Assembly: GCF_018991925.1 (NCBI RefSeq)
Contig: NW_024737042.1
Coordinates: 16,778,102-16,842,101, forward strand
Direction: 5' to 3'
DNA: 64,000 bases
Source of the DNA: Homarus americanus
Taxonomy: Eukaryota > Arthropoda > Malacostraca > Decapoda > Nephropidae
Positions 38,805 to 50,021 of this stretch are shown here, in pieces; positions within the stretch are counted from its first letter, which is position 1, and the number at the start of each line of letters is the position of its first letter. The notes below the pieces were generated by a model. The model was not told the origin of the DNA. It made no database searches and worked only from the letters and a program-made list of their open reading frames with translations. Both the position numbers and the translations under genes were made by a program.

Positions 38805-41515
38805 ACTAATACTACTACTACTCTACTACTTTGCTGTCGTTCGGAGTCGAGTATGACGATCATCCAGCTATGGTACAATGATATGAGTTATTAGGGATGT
38901 CACCTTCGTTGGTGAGCTCTGAGGTGACTCGAGAGGCCGATACGGGACCGGCAGGGTCGTCCACAAATGTTGCCCGTGTGGAAGGTTACAACTAGTGCGG
39001 GAGGGGCGGCGTCAGCGTCTTTCCGGCATTAGCGCTTCTCTGCCTCGGTATGCAGTCGGGCTATTTCAAAAGTATTGACACCTTAAAGTGTGGTGCTCCT
39101 CCAAGCATTACGGTGTGGAGTGATCATTACCCAGGTGAAGGGGTCGATTAGCACTTTTTCAGATTTGACTTTAGACTATCCTTATACCTTTTCAGTTGCC
39201 CGCCAGTGTTACGTTTACTATTCGTTAGGGTGACTGTAAAGTAGCTGCTTTGGCAGTCTACTGTCGTCCATGCAGATAACATGGCCAGTCCAGCGTAATT
39301 GTTCATTGATAATGGTATCCTCGATGCTCCTACAGTTGGTGTCAGCGAGAATACTGGTATTCGTTCTCTTGTCTTCCCAGCGAACTCGGAGGATGGGATG
39401 TAGATTACATTGGTGAAAGTTTTCAAGTGCCTCCGTGCCTCCTGTATGTGATCCATGTCTCACTGCCATATAGAAGGGTGGGGAGGACCACTGCTCGATA
39501 TACGTGCAACTTTGTAGATAATTTCAGCTCCCTACAGCTGAAGACACGGGTACGGAGTCTGCCAAAGGCTTGAGATGCACAGCTAATCCAATGTTGAATC
39601 TCTTCATCGATGTCCGTGGTAGTGGACAGGTGAGAGCCCAGATACTGAAAATGGTCAACATTAGAGAGGGTTGTACCGTTAAGCTGGATGGATGGTGGGG
39701 GTGTGGCTGAGCCAGGGGCAGACTGAAAGAGAATTTGAGTCTTATGTACATTCACCTCAAGGCCGAAGTGTGCATACGCATCTGCATAGGTGTTAAAGAT
39801 CTCCTGTAGGTCGCGTTCAGTGTGAACGACAAGGGTGAGGTCGTCTGCGTACTGAAGTTCAGTGATGGAAGCTGCTGACACCTTTGTTCGTGCCTGGAGT
39901 CGTCTTATGTTAAAAAGACTCTTTATCCGGTACTGGATGTCCACCCCGCCGGCTAAATTGGCACTGGCACGAGCAAGGAAGGCAGCCAAAAAATGGAAAA
40001 GAGAGTTAGTGCCAGTACACATCCTTGTTTTACCCCATTTGAACGGGGAAGAACTCAGACTGGGTGCCATTGTACAGGACACTGCCGTTCAAGCTATCGT
40101 GGAGTTGCCTCACAATGGTGATGAATTTTGGTGAGCAGCCAAAACGGCTGAGAGTCTGCCAAAACGCTTCCCTGTTGACCAAGCCGAAGTCCTTGGTTAG
40201 GTCGATGAAGGCCATGTACAAGTCACGATGATGTTCTCTGCACCTTTCCTGTATCTGGAGGGCAGCAAAGATTATGTCAGTGGTGCCACGTCATGGTCTA
40301 AAGCCACATTGAGAATCTGGATGAGGAAATCTGTTTAGAAGCACTCGGGTGGTAATCTTGCCAGCTACGGACAGCAGCGAGATCCCGCAGTAGTTGCCAC
40401 AGTCTGCATGACCGGTCTCCCTTGGGGGATTTTCTCCTTTATCCACATATCTCCAGGAGACAGTGGAGACGGCTGGTAAACAGAGATCCTCCTGCTTTAT
40501 ACACCTCGGCTTGGATTCCATCAGGCCCTGAGGATTTGATATTTTTCATATGTTTGATGACAGTAGCTACCTCATCCAGGGATGAAGGATAGCTGAGGTG
40601 GGTCAGCTCTGGATGCTGCGGGACATGCTGGGGACATCCACATCGGTGTTTTGGAAGTGCTCTTTCCAGCACTAAAGGATGCCTTCTTCGTCTTTAATTA
40701 GGGAGTTACCATCGGATGAGCGGAGGGGGCTGCGCCATGAGTGATTGGCCCATAAAATGTTTTAGTGGAATTGAAAAAATCGCACATCTTGTGCTGATCT
40801 GGAAGTTTTTGCATTTCATATGCTTTATTTTTCAGCCATTCGTTCTTTAGATTGCGAAGTTCACATTGGGCCACCGCTTTCTTCTTGCGGAAGACATCAG
40901 CTTTGATCCAAGACTGAGGGTTGTTCTGCCAGTCAGTTAAAGCAGCACGTTGATTTCTGGGTCATTTTCATCAAACCAGTCCTGATGTATTCTTTCGATC
41001 TGGCCCAGGGTCTCTCTGCAGGTTTTTGTCCTGACAGTATCCAGAATACTCCATTCAGCACTGGGATTTGGGTTGTTTGTTGTTGGGTTGTTTAGCAGCC
41101 CATGTTCGAAAGCATGGGCTACCACTGGATCTTCCAGACGCTTAGTGTTAAGACTTCTTCTTGAGACTTGTTGCCTTCGCCGTTTTGGGGGGACCTGTAG
41201 TGAGAATTTGGCTCTGACGAGCCGATGATCAGTGTCACAATGGTCTGAGCCACGCATGGCTAGGGTGATGAGGACATTTCGGTGATCTCTTTCTCTGACA
41301 ATGACATAGTCAATGATATGACAGAGTTTGGATCGTGGGTGTTGCCACGAACCCTTGAACTTGTCGGCCTGCCTAAACAAGGTATTGGTGATAGTGAGGT
41401 TGTGTGCAGCACACTTGCTGAGGAGGAGTAGGCCGTTGGGATTACACTTGCCTAGTCCATTTCTCCCTCTGATTCCCTGCCATATGTCAGCATCTCTGCC
41501 AACACACACACACAC
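38805..41515 (-). mobile_element. RTE-like LINE, 5'-truncated in the endonuclease domain
   Basis: Reading 3' to 5' on the plus strand. At 41515-40937 lies the C-terminal half of an endonuclease with HIIDYVIVRERD and GSDHCDTDHRLV, where the final Asp-His is catalytic. At 40670-40440 lies the RT start with KNIKSSGPDGIQAEV. At 40220-40030 are FGLVNREAFWQTLSRFG and the NG-Q-SEFFPVQMG block. At 40080-39423 are ITELQYADDLTLVV (catalytic YADD) and then QYLGSHLSTTTDIDEEI and AVVLPTLLYGSETW. At 39469-39218 is the C-terminal WEDKRTNTSILA and LRWTGHVICMDDSRLPKQ. At 39010-38900 is a zinc-finger-like end, CGRPCRSRIGLSSHLRAH, and a stop at 38900. The 3' end runs into a (TAG)n-like tract at 38805-38830. Several frameshifts show it is dead. 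The RTE-like label is tentative. Confidence 0.85.
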
Positions 41516-41519
41516 AGAC

Positions 41520-42320
41520 TTATGAACTAGCCCTTAACCATTGTTTCTTGATTAGTTAATGGAGCTAGAACTTCTAAGAGTTTATTGGTTTTTCTGCAGT
41601 GTAACCCAATATGTTCCTTTTGTTCATTTATTATAAAAGGTCTCTATGTACACTTTCAAAAAAGATATCACCGTAACTATCTCAATTGAGCTATGGATGT
41701 TAGAAACATAGACGGCAAGCTTGTTTGTGAAGCTTGGTTATCAATACGTCTGTTTCTCGTGAGGGTTGAGTGAAGACTGAGTGATCACTGGGGGCAGTTA
41801 GCAGGCTTCTAATAGCTGACCTAAGGTCTAAATAGAGACAGGTGGAAAGTTACGGATCACTTGTTTAATGAATGGACTACATGATCACTGCATGACATCT
41901 CACTGCTCATGGAAAGTTACCGTGGGTGATGGAGTTATATAAAATTAATGTAATTAACCCACATTTATATAATATTACTGTCAACAATAAGACAGGGGCT
42001 AATACATCGTTCAGTCACACCTTCTGAGCTCAGCTAGGAATTAACTAATCCCACAGAAAAAAACAAAAACAAGACATATACCTACCCATGTTACAAACAT
42101 ATGTGTAGACACTAAACTGAAGAAACTGGAACCTGAGATTCATTAATTACTGGAGTCCTAGACTGAAGTGTCTTACGGGATAGTATATTATGTACAATGG
42201 CAAACTTGGAAGATACTGACTTAAATCACAAAACAAAATTATCCTACCAAAATAAAATGGCAGAAATAAATCTCACCTACTTCTTGTTTAAGAATGCAAT
42301 TGCTGGAGATTTACAGTCTG
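41520..42320. other. Intron; no gene recognised
   Basis: AT-rich sequence between two minus-strand retroelement remnants. It could include the 3' end or LTR of the gypsy remnant, but no LTR boundary was found. Confidence 0.45.
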
Positions 42321-42329
42321 TGATAATAT

Positions 42330-43420
42330 CATTATAGAACTATCATATTTGCAGTTTGAAAAGATGTGTCTATGACATCATTACCATTCTTGGGTAATAA
42401 ATCTGGATGGCCATTTTTAAGTCTGTCAGCATGCACTACATCTGCAGTTTGTGCATTTGGCATCAAAATTTTTAATTTGTTGCCCGCTTCTTTGGCAATA
42501 ATGAGGAATGGACCATCAAACTTGACCGAAAGTGTAGGCTTTCTTTCAGGTTCTCGCGCCATAACAGCATCGCCTATTTCTAGCATGACAGGCTTAGCTT
42601 GTTTATATTGCTTAAAATCATTTCAGTGCGTGACGCTGATAAATGTTTCCGTACTTGACCATGAATATCTGTGAAAACGCTGATCTGTTTTGTCGTGAAA
42701 TCATTCACATTATAGACAGGGCATGGCTTGTCTGTAAGTCCGTCATAAGGCAGACGTTTGTCTATGACATAAACAATAAAATAGGGTGACTTACCGGTAG
42801 AGCTATTGATCGACCCATTAATAATTGCGGCAACTTACGGTAACCAATCCTCCCATGTATGTTGCATTTGACACACTATTGGACGAAGAATCTCTAGGAT
42901 TGGTTCTCTCAACAAGGCCATTAGCCTGTGGGTGGTAGGCTGTGGTAAAACTTTGTTGTATTCCATATTGTATACAATTTGTGCTACTAGCTGATTCTTG
43001 AACTCAAATCCATTGTCAGAGAGAAGAACCTTGGGCGTAGTAAAAGGACATATCAGATGCATTACTAAGGCATAAGTCGCTGATTCGGCTGTTTTATCCT
43101 TCAGTGGGACTAAAACCACAAATCTAGAAGAGTGATCCACATACACTAAAACGTATGAGGATCCATGATGACTCCTCGGAAGTTGTAGCAAGTCGATCGC
43201 GACTGTGTCAAACGGACGTTCTGGTGTAGGATATTGTAGAATTGGAGCCGATAACCTTGTGTTGAGCACATGACAAACACTTAACAATGTGTAATTCTAT
43301 GTCTTTTTTCATAGTATTCCAAAAATATTTCTTTCTGACTTCCGTAAGGCATTTGTCACGTCCTTGGTGACCTGCTTGAGGAACACTCGCACACTTGACT
43401 GTCTACCACCTGTTACCGCC
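42330..43420 (-). pseudogene. Ty3/gypsy-type integrase remnant
   Basis: Minus-strand integrase parts lie in the correct order. About 43400-43290 is the zinc-binding N-terminal domain (GHQGRDKCLTEVRKKYFW then VKCLSCAQ; the two Cys of H2C2 are clear). At 43287-42960 is the catalytic core with the first Asp in FDTVAIDLLQL and the second in LLSDNGFEF. At 42960-42900 the Glu-containing block lies in a shifted frame. At 42586-42332 is the C-terminal GPY/F-type domain (GDAVMAREPERK, FDGPFLIIAKEAGNKLKIL). A frameshift separates the second Asp from the Glu block, and further stops lie near 42835 and 42700. Protease, RT and RNase H are missing; a GA-rich repeat follows at 43437. No LTR was identified. 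Confidence 0.85.
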
Positions 43421-43436
43421 AATAGAATAAACTAGA

Positions 43437-43520
43437 AGGGAGGGAGAGAGAAAGAGAGAGAGAGAGGAATAGAAAGAGAGAAGGGGGGGGGACAGGAGAG
43501 AGACAGAGGGAGTGTTGACA
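43437..43520. repeat. Degenerate (GA)n/G-rich tract
   Basis: GAGAGA with GGGAGG and a short G run. It bounds the gypsy remnant. Confidence 0.85.
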
Positions 43521-43811
43521 ATTAGCCTTGCTGAGGTATGAACAGCTGGCCCTCGCCTCCGGCTGACTGGATCGAAGGCAGTCTCGATCCGTCCAGTGAC
43601 CTATCAAGTCAGGGAGTTAATAAGTCCTACATTTAGACCCAAAACACGTAAGTTTTATATGGTTTAACACCCTACTTTACTCAAATATACTATATGTAGT
43701 CGCTATTAGTGATGGAACATACGATTGAATTAATAATCTCATATGTAACATATGTAATTTGTACTCTGCCGGTTTTGACCGAATAAAGAACAATCGAGTC
43801 CTACGTGTAAG

Positions 43812-44022
43812 CAGGGCCGGATTTACCGACTTGTGGGCCCCAGGCCAAACTCTTCAGTGGGCCCCCAAATTTATAGAAATGTTTGCATGTTTCAATGACT
43901 GACTGCATGACTGCATGACTGGCTGAGCGACCTGTCAGCAAACCAACGGTAACCCTGACACGTACTGAACGTGAAACGATCCTGTCCTTCACGCGTCAGG
44001 GCGCTGAAGGTTTCTTGAACTT

Positions 44023-44075
<53 letters not shown>

Positions 44076-44490
44076 GTATATATGTATGTATAGATAGATA
44101 GATAAATAGATAGATAGATAGATCGATGGTGGGACACGGACATTTAAAAAATGTCTATATATTTGTTTTTATTATCCTATTTTATCTTATTTTCTTTATT
44201 TTACTATAGGGCCTAGTACGTGGCCCACCTGAGAACCACCCCATGGCCCACCAGTTGAAGACCACTAGTGGCTTATACTTATTGTACAGGGGCCCCATAC
44301 TTCGGGCCCTATACTTATTGTACAGGGGCCCTTATGGTTGTGAATATATTATATAATGAAATACTCGGTGTACACTTGAAACAAGGTTATACGCTGGCAC
44401 GCTGCGCGACAAATTAGATTTAGTGGGCCCCCAGATACCGGTGGGCCCTGGGCCAATGGCCTACTTGGCCTATTGGTAAATCCGGCCCTG
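43812..44490. mobile_element. hAT-type MITE with 8-bp target duplication
   Basis: Ends are perfect inverted repeats: CAGGGCCGGATTTACC at 43812 and GGTAAATCCGGCCCTG ending 44490. The sequence CGTGTAAG lies immediately outside each end (43804-43811 and 44491-44498), an 8-bp target site duplication, the hallmark of hAT transposons. Both ends carry GGGCCCC-rich subterminal sequence. The interior has a (CT)n tract (44022-44073), a (GATA)n-like run (44090-44123) and a duplicated CTTATTGTACAGGGGCCC at 44278-44332. At 679 bp it encodes no transposase and is non-autonomous. Confidence 0.95.
44020..44073. repeat. (CT)n microsatellite inside the hAT MITE
   Basis: About 26 CT units, with TATGTATG and GATA repeats following. 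It lies within the transposon, so it moved with it or grew there. Confidence 0.95.
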
Positions 44491-44499
44491 CGTGTAAGG

Positions 44500-45359
44500 G
44501 TCTCATTAACCCACAGTCGCTCATTGGGCGGCTACACCACCTATAAGTGCAGCCAACGGCAAATAATGAAAGCGAGAATAGAACTTTGAACTTACATCAA
44601 ATAAGATGGTGGTTGAGTTTGAACATTTACTGTTGAATTATGATTTTACCAGAAGTGTAAGAATGTCGAAGAAAACATAAGAGAGCTTGGTTAATATAGT
44701 CAACGTAGGAACATGACTTAGAATAATGGGAAGAGGAAATGTGAGCACAAGCGACAGAGGGGGAACCCTAGCCTTTGTCACAATATATAGTGAGAAGAAT
44801 ATGACGCACTCCAGAGACGCTCAGTGTACTGTAAAAAGACCTCAAGTACACTTTTTAACTGATCGTTATGAAGACACTCTTCCTTACTGTGCTGAAGTTA
44901 GAATTGTTGTTTGTAATATTACTGTGCGTACAGAGCGTGACTGTGTACATAAGGCACAGCTGACTCCCATGATGCAACAAGTATCATGAACAAATAGGAA
45001 TCCTTCAAACTAAAATGACATGTGAATCAAGTTAATTGTGACAGTGATTCTCTCCCTCTCACTCTCTTAAAGGAATGTATATCGCTGCTCTGTTATTAAT
45101 ATCTCAATATTAGATTCACCATCAATTATGTGGTCTCTCTCACATTTCATCACTACCACCATAAAACAGTAGTTACCATAACGGCAGAAAAAGAGACAGT
45201 TATGGTGATGACATAACTACGTTGAAATGAATAAAAAAAGGGAAGAGTTGAGGTTCTATAACAGATGTGACTCACTGGCACAAACAATAATCAATATGTT
45301 TCAAAATGTGCCCAGAAATTTAAGTTACCGGTATATGACCAAAGAGAAAAGTTCGTTGT

Positions 45360-45417
<58 letters not shown>

Positions 45418-46280
45418 ATAAAATGTTTTTTTTCATACGCCGTGGGATCATTAAAGTATTGAAACTAATCCGTAATATGAATCTCAAGCGACAAAAAAAT
45501 CGACGCAATAACTTCAGAAAATAAAACTTGTGGTCATGGTACACAGACGGAAGACAATGAAGGAAAACTTGGGTAGTGATATATAAAATCATAGTCACAG
45601 GAAGAGGCATAAGCAGCCAAATATTAGCGCTGGTGAGGTTATGATCCCAGACTTTGCGGGCTCTGCCTCTAGGGGGGATCACTGAGGCTCAAGAAGGCAG
45701 GCCAGACTGAGGCTCTAGCAGCTGTGTGTTGGGCTACAATAAACAGCCCGTACAGTCTCACTCAGATCATGATGTTTGCAGAGATTTATATGACTTGTAT
45801 ACAGTATATCTACAAGTAAAAGTCCACAGATGAGAAATATCTATTTTTTAATATGACCAGATGCATATCAATCATGGTTTGGGATGCTTGATGGATTGTA
45901 CGGTATAGTAAAGTGATTAACAACATTGTAAGTCTAACTCACGTTAATGAGTTGGAAACTTTCAATTTTAATAATGCAAGACGCAGTGCCTAACGGCATC
46001 CTCTTCAACTGTTAACTGAAATGGGCATCGAAACTGTAACATTGAGAAAAATTTTCTTCTTTCAATATAGGATTGTAAATTGGACTACGTACGGAATAAT
46101 GGGACTTTATAAAATTCTGAGTTGGATAAACGTTCAGTTAAAATAAACCACGTTTATTCACCCTCTGAGATTATTTTACTTTGCAGCAGAAACTGTCAAA
46201 GAAGAAGACATATTTAGAGGGAGAGTTTATGCTCTACTTACAGTCCAATACAAGAAAACTCTGCGATAGTAAACAAATTT
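44500..46280. other. Intron; (CT)n tract, no gene recognised
   Basis: (CT)n at 45362-45413. An open stretch around 45920-46130 has no recognised domain. Confidence 0.45.
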
Positions 46281-46289
46281 AAGTTTTAG

Positions 46290-46735
46290 TAAGGCGCCAG
46301 CACCCTCGTGAATTGCAGCTGCTGACCCACTACGTGTCTCCGTTCATCACATTCTGCCATCCTCAGTCTGTGGTGTCTTAAATCTGATACAGATTAAACT
46401 CCTTCACCAGTGTCTACAGATCCTCCCTCCCTTACACCCTGCTGATAACTCGGGTCCTCTCCACCCTTCATCACTTCTGCCCCTCAATTACCTTCCTTCC
46501 CTTCTCTATCTCTCACTTCCAACCCCCTTTATCACTTCTCCCTGTTCACCTGCTCTCTTTTCCACACCCCTTTATCACCTATGTTCCACACTCGCCTTCA
46601 CCTCTTTTCATTCCCATTCCTCACTTCTCACTCATTTGTATAATTTGCATTTTTCAATTGCTATTTGTAACGATGTTTTTGTTCTTCTCACCATCTCTAC
46701 TCCTCTGCTTCACCTCGCCTCTCACCGTCCTGCTC
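46290..46735. other. Pyrimidine-rich low-complexity stretch
   Basis: Degenerate repeats of CCCTTTATCACTTCTCCC-like sequence, CT-rich, on the + strand. No gene. It abuts the 5' end of the LINE at about 46735. Confidence 0.6.
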
Positions 46736-48740
46736 ACCCTATGCCTCTTGACTTTAACATTAACAGCATGCCCTTGGAACTATGTAGCTCTTATAAATAT
46801 CTTGGAATTTGTGTGAATAATGCAATCTTTGTCGGCAACCTTCGTGCCAAACTAATGCAGCGCATTAAACCCCTCAGAACCCTTGTTGGCAAGGGCTATG
46901 GAATTAACATCACCTATGATCGTACTTTCTATCTTCACTTCATTCGTTCTGTAGTTGACTATCATGCTCTCCATCTTGTGACTATTCCGCCTGAACAACT
47001 CAACAGCCTTGAGGTAGTGCAAAATGAAGTCATGCGCATCGTTCTAGGATGCCCAAAATCAACCAGAATTGTAAACATGAGGAAAGAGTTTGGGCTGCCT
47101 CCCTGCCTCCCTATCTGAGAGGATAACTCTACTTAATACCATGTTTTGGGTCAAAGTTTTGAAGAACAATGATCTCCAAACTACAGCTCAAACTGAGTTG
47201 ATGTTCTATCTAAGTAATCCCGACCATCTCGCTAACCTTCCACAAAAGACTCTCTTTGGGGCGTGGCTTCATAAAAGTGTTGCAGATCTCTTGAAACTGA
47301 ATGCCCCAATCACCCCAGACAAACCCATTAATGCCATTCCTCCTTGGCTGGATATATCAGTTCCTGTTAATTACACTCCTGTTGGTAGTGAGCAAATGTT
47401 AAACACCGATGTGATGAGATGTGTCACACGAGAAACTATTAACAGACACATAGAGAGTATTAAACCAAGTGAATGTTATGCTTTTACTGATGGTTCTGTG
47501 CACACAAACACAGGTAGAACAGGCTGTGCAATTGTAATATATAAAGAAAAAGAGATGATAGTGTCAAACAAGCAAAGGCTGAACAACTGGGCCAGCACAA
47601 CACAAACTGAACTAACTGGAATCTCCTTAGCTACAGACTACCTCAAAGAAAATGGAGGTGGGTGATATTCTGTGACTCTCAAAGTGCTTTGAAATCAATG
47701 ACCAGCCCGTCAGGTTTTATTTCTAAAGTTGTATGTGATATTAAAAGAAATGTGATAACTGCCAATGAGAACAACTCTCGTATCGAATTTGTGTGGATTC
47801 TGTCCCATGTTGGAATTAGGTATCATGACCGTGCTGATAGACTGGCCTTTGAGGCATTTAAGAAAGAAAATGTTGACCGTGACCTTGGCCTGTCCAATGC
47901 TGTACTTAAAAACATTCAAGTCAGAATCATGAACTCCGATCTAGAAGTGAGAAATGCAGAGAGACCTGACAGTTGTAGCATTAGTAAATATGAAAAATTT
48001 TGTGACGAGAGGTACCGGTATGGCCAGCATAAGGACAGAACCAGACAATGTGATGCAGTCGTGGCCAGAATTAGGCTAGGATACAGACACATCTGGCAAG
48101 TTAGTAACGCTGTACCCATACCGGAACACTCAGCATGTAAACTTTGTGATAAACCTTTAAAGCATACACTTGAACAATATATTATTGAATGTGACACTGT
48201 CAAAGACTTCAGGCCACCTGGCTTATTGTATCATGAACTTTGTAATTACTACATTGAATCGGGGGTGCTTGAGGACATTCTTGCTGCTTATCCCAAATTT
48301 GCTAGCCCACACTGATTAGTCTTCAATTAGAATATGATGTCCAAGGTATATGAACCACTGTCTTGCATGGCAGCGAACAGTGACATTACCCACATGACTC
48401 TGACCTATATATACTGCTAATGAATATGATGCATTTTTTGTGTACGAACCTCTGTCCTGCATGGCAGTGAACAGTGACATCACCCACATGAATCTGACCT
48501 ATATATAGTGTTAATGAATATGCTGCATTTCTTTGTGTACGAACCTCTGTCCTGCATGGCAGTGAACAGTGACATTACCCACATGAATCTGACCTATATA
48601 TACTGTTGATGAATATGATGTATTTCTTTGTGTATGAACCTCTGTCCTGCGTGGCAGTGAGAAGTGATACCACCCTCAGTGTCAAGACCTGACTGAATTA
48701 CTCAGAATAGGCAAACTGTACTCCAAGCTTTGTCAATAAA
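46735..48740 (+). mobile_element. I-group LINE with RNase H, 5'-truncated, copy C
   Basis: Three consecutive frames carry one protein. The first (to 47118) is a post-RT region with SSYKYLGICVN and VVQNEVMRIVLGCPKSTR. The second (47090-47665) has the RNase H start FTDGSVHTNTGRTGCAIVIY and TTQTELTGISLA. The third (47662-48315) has FCDSQSALKSM, WILSHVGIRYHDRADRLA and the CCHC-like C-KLC-HTLEQYIIEC tail. All four RNase H acidic residues (D, E, D, D) are visible. Shifts at about 47105 (in a CCTCCCTG/CCTCCCT duplication) and 47658 are the only breaks, so it is fairly young. The 3' untranslated region contains 95-bp repeats. It belongs to the same group as copies A and B but a different subfamily, and lies sense to the host gene. 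Confidence 0.88.
48352..48690. repeat. 95-bp tandem repeats in LINE 3' UTR
   Basis: Units start GAACC.CTGTC.TGCATGGCAG at 48352, 48446, 48541 and 48636. The first three are complete (94-95 bp) and the fourth is partial. Each contains GACCTATATATA. They follow the RNase H ORF stop at 48315 and precede an AATAAA at 48736. Confidence 0.93.
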
Positions 48741-48855
48741 TTTGTGAAACTAACTTAAACTAAACGTCACCTAGTAAGCCGTGAGAGCGAATTATCCCTG
48801 AAGCAATGTTGTCTGACCGACTATAATATTGTGTAGGAGGCCCTGCTTCTCCGAG

Positions 48856-48856
<1 letters not shown>

Positions 48857-48907
<51 letters not shown>
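48857..48907. repeat. (CT)n microsatellite
   Basis: About 25 CT units, with a shorter second run at 48940-48953. Confidence 0.96.
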
Positions 48908-48910
<3 letters not shown>

Positions 48911-48999
48911 TCTATCTCCCAGTGCTTCTCTCAGTGTCTCTCTCTCTCTCTCTCTACCCGCCTCAAGGAAATGTTCGCCCAAGTTCTCGGGGTTCCTCT

Positions 49000-49808
49000 G
49001 GACCTAAGTGGGGCGCTGGACTCAAGACAGTATTGCAGATGGAGTTGTCCTAATTCCTAATTCCAAAATGTTTTCAGGATAAGGATTTAGAGTGGAGGGT
49101 TTTTACGGGGGATAGGTTACATTGATTTTTTTTTAAATTGAATAGTCTTAGAGTATTTTAGAATAAAGAAATATAGGCAATTAATTGTAAAATTAAAGAC
49201 AGAGATGCATCAGTTTAGAGACAACACCAGCGTGGAGTACATACGAAACTTTCCCCGGAGTTAGTTGTAACCAAGAGAGCTCCAGGCATGATTATGAAAG
49301 TAATAAACCGCATAATCTTCCTCTCTTGTGGCCGTCGTCAGACGACTCTCTCTCTCTCCCTCCCCACATGTAAACTACACACGAACGTTTCTCTCAAAGT
49401 TGTGTTCACCATCGCATCACCACCATCTCACCACCTCATCACCACCATTTCACCACCTCCTCACCACCATTTAACAACCACCTCACTATTATTTCCCCAC
49501 GACCTCACCAGGAAGGAGAAAAATATAAAGGCAATTAGTGGAGAATGGAAAATAGGAAGAAAAACGAAAGATAAGAAAGGAGGAAGGTAAGTATAGTAAA
49601 GGAGAATGGAGAAAGGAAGAGGGGGGGGGGTGACTTAGGTAGACTTCTCTCTGCAACACTCCGGGAGAGAGTACGAGTCATGATGGTTTGGAATACTGTA
49701 ATCATGAAATTGACTTTAGCCTAGGCCCTGAAAACATACATACATATCGTTTTATCACTCAAGTTTCAAGTAAAAAATCTGTAAATACGTTGTTCTTGTG
49801 TTCTGTAG
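49000..49808. other. End of intron; CAC-rich and purine-rich low complexity
   Basis: CACCACCTCATCACCACCAT-type repeats at 49410-49500, then a purine-rich stretch and a G run at 49620-49630. The acceptor TTGTTCTTGTGTTCTGTAG ends at 49808. Confidence 0.6.
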
Positions 49809-50021
49809 GCACTCCACTTCTTCTACGGACTGGGGGCCTTTCTATCGCCCATGATCACCGAGCCCTTCCTGCTTAACAAGAACTGCACGGATCAGGACAC
49901 AAACAACACCCACCAGTTGAGACTCGACCTGAACGAGACGCTAGAAATCTCGCATCATCTTTCAGAGGCGAAGAACAATTCGGAGATACAATACGCCTTC
50001 TGGATACTCTCAGGCCTGCAG
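49809..50021 (+). CDS. MFSD4/NaGLT1-like transporter, internal exon (TM5, large extracellular loop, start of TM6)
   Basis: An exon of 213 nt (71 codons, phase 0 at both ends) lies between acceptor TTCTGTAG and donor CAG|GTAAGC. It begins ALHFFYGLGAFLSPMITEPF, which joins directly to ...NVAPFLQ of the 29920-30115 exon. FLQ-ALHFF-GLGAFLSP-I-EPFL is the expected continuation in MFSD4-family transporters. A hydrophilic loop of about 40 residues follows with four N-glycosylation sequons (NCT, NNT, NET, NNS). That fits the large extracellular loop between helices 5 and 6. The exon ends in YAFWILSGLQ, the start of helix 6. No stop or frameshift is present. The next exon was not found in the window, so the gene probably continues past it. 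Confidence 0.9.

Noticed and set aside
43500..43610. Possible tRNA-like SINE (GGATCGAGAC and TTCGATCC on the minus strand)
   Set aside because: B-box-like matches occur, but no A box at the right distance and no repeat partner in the window.
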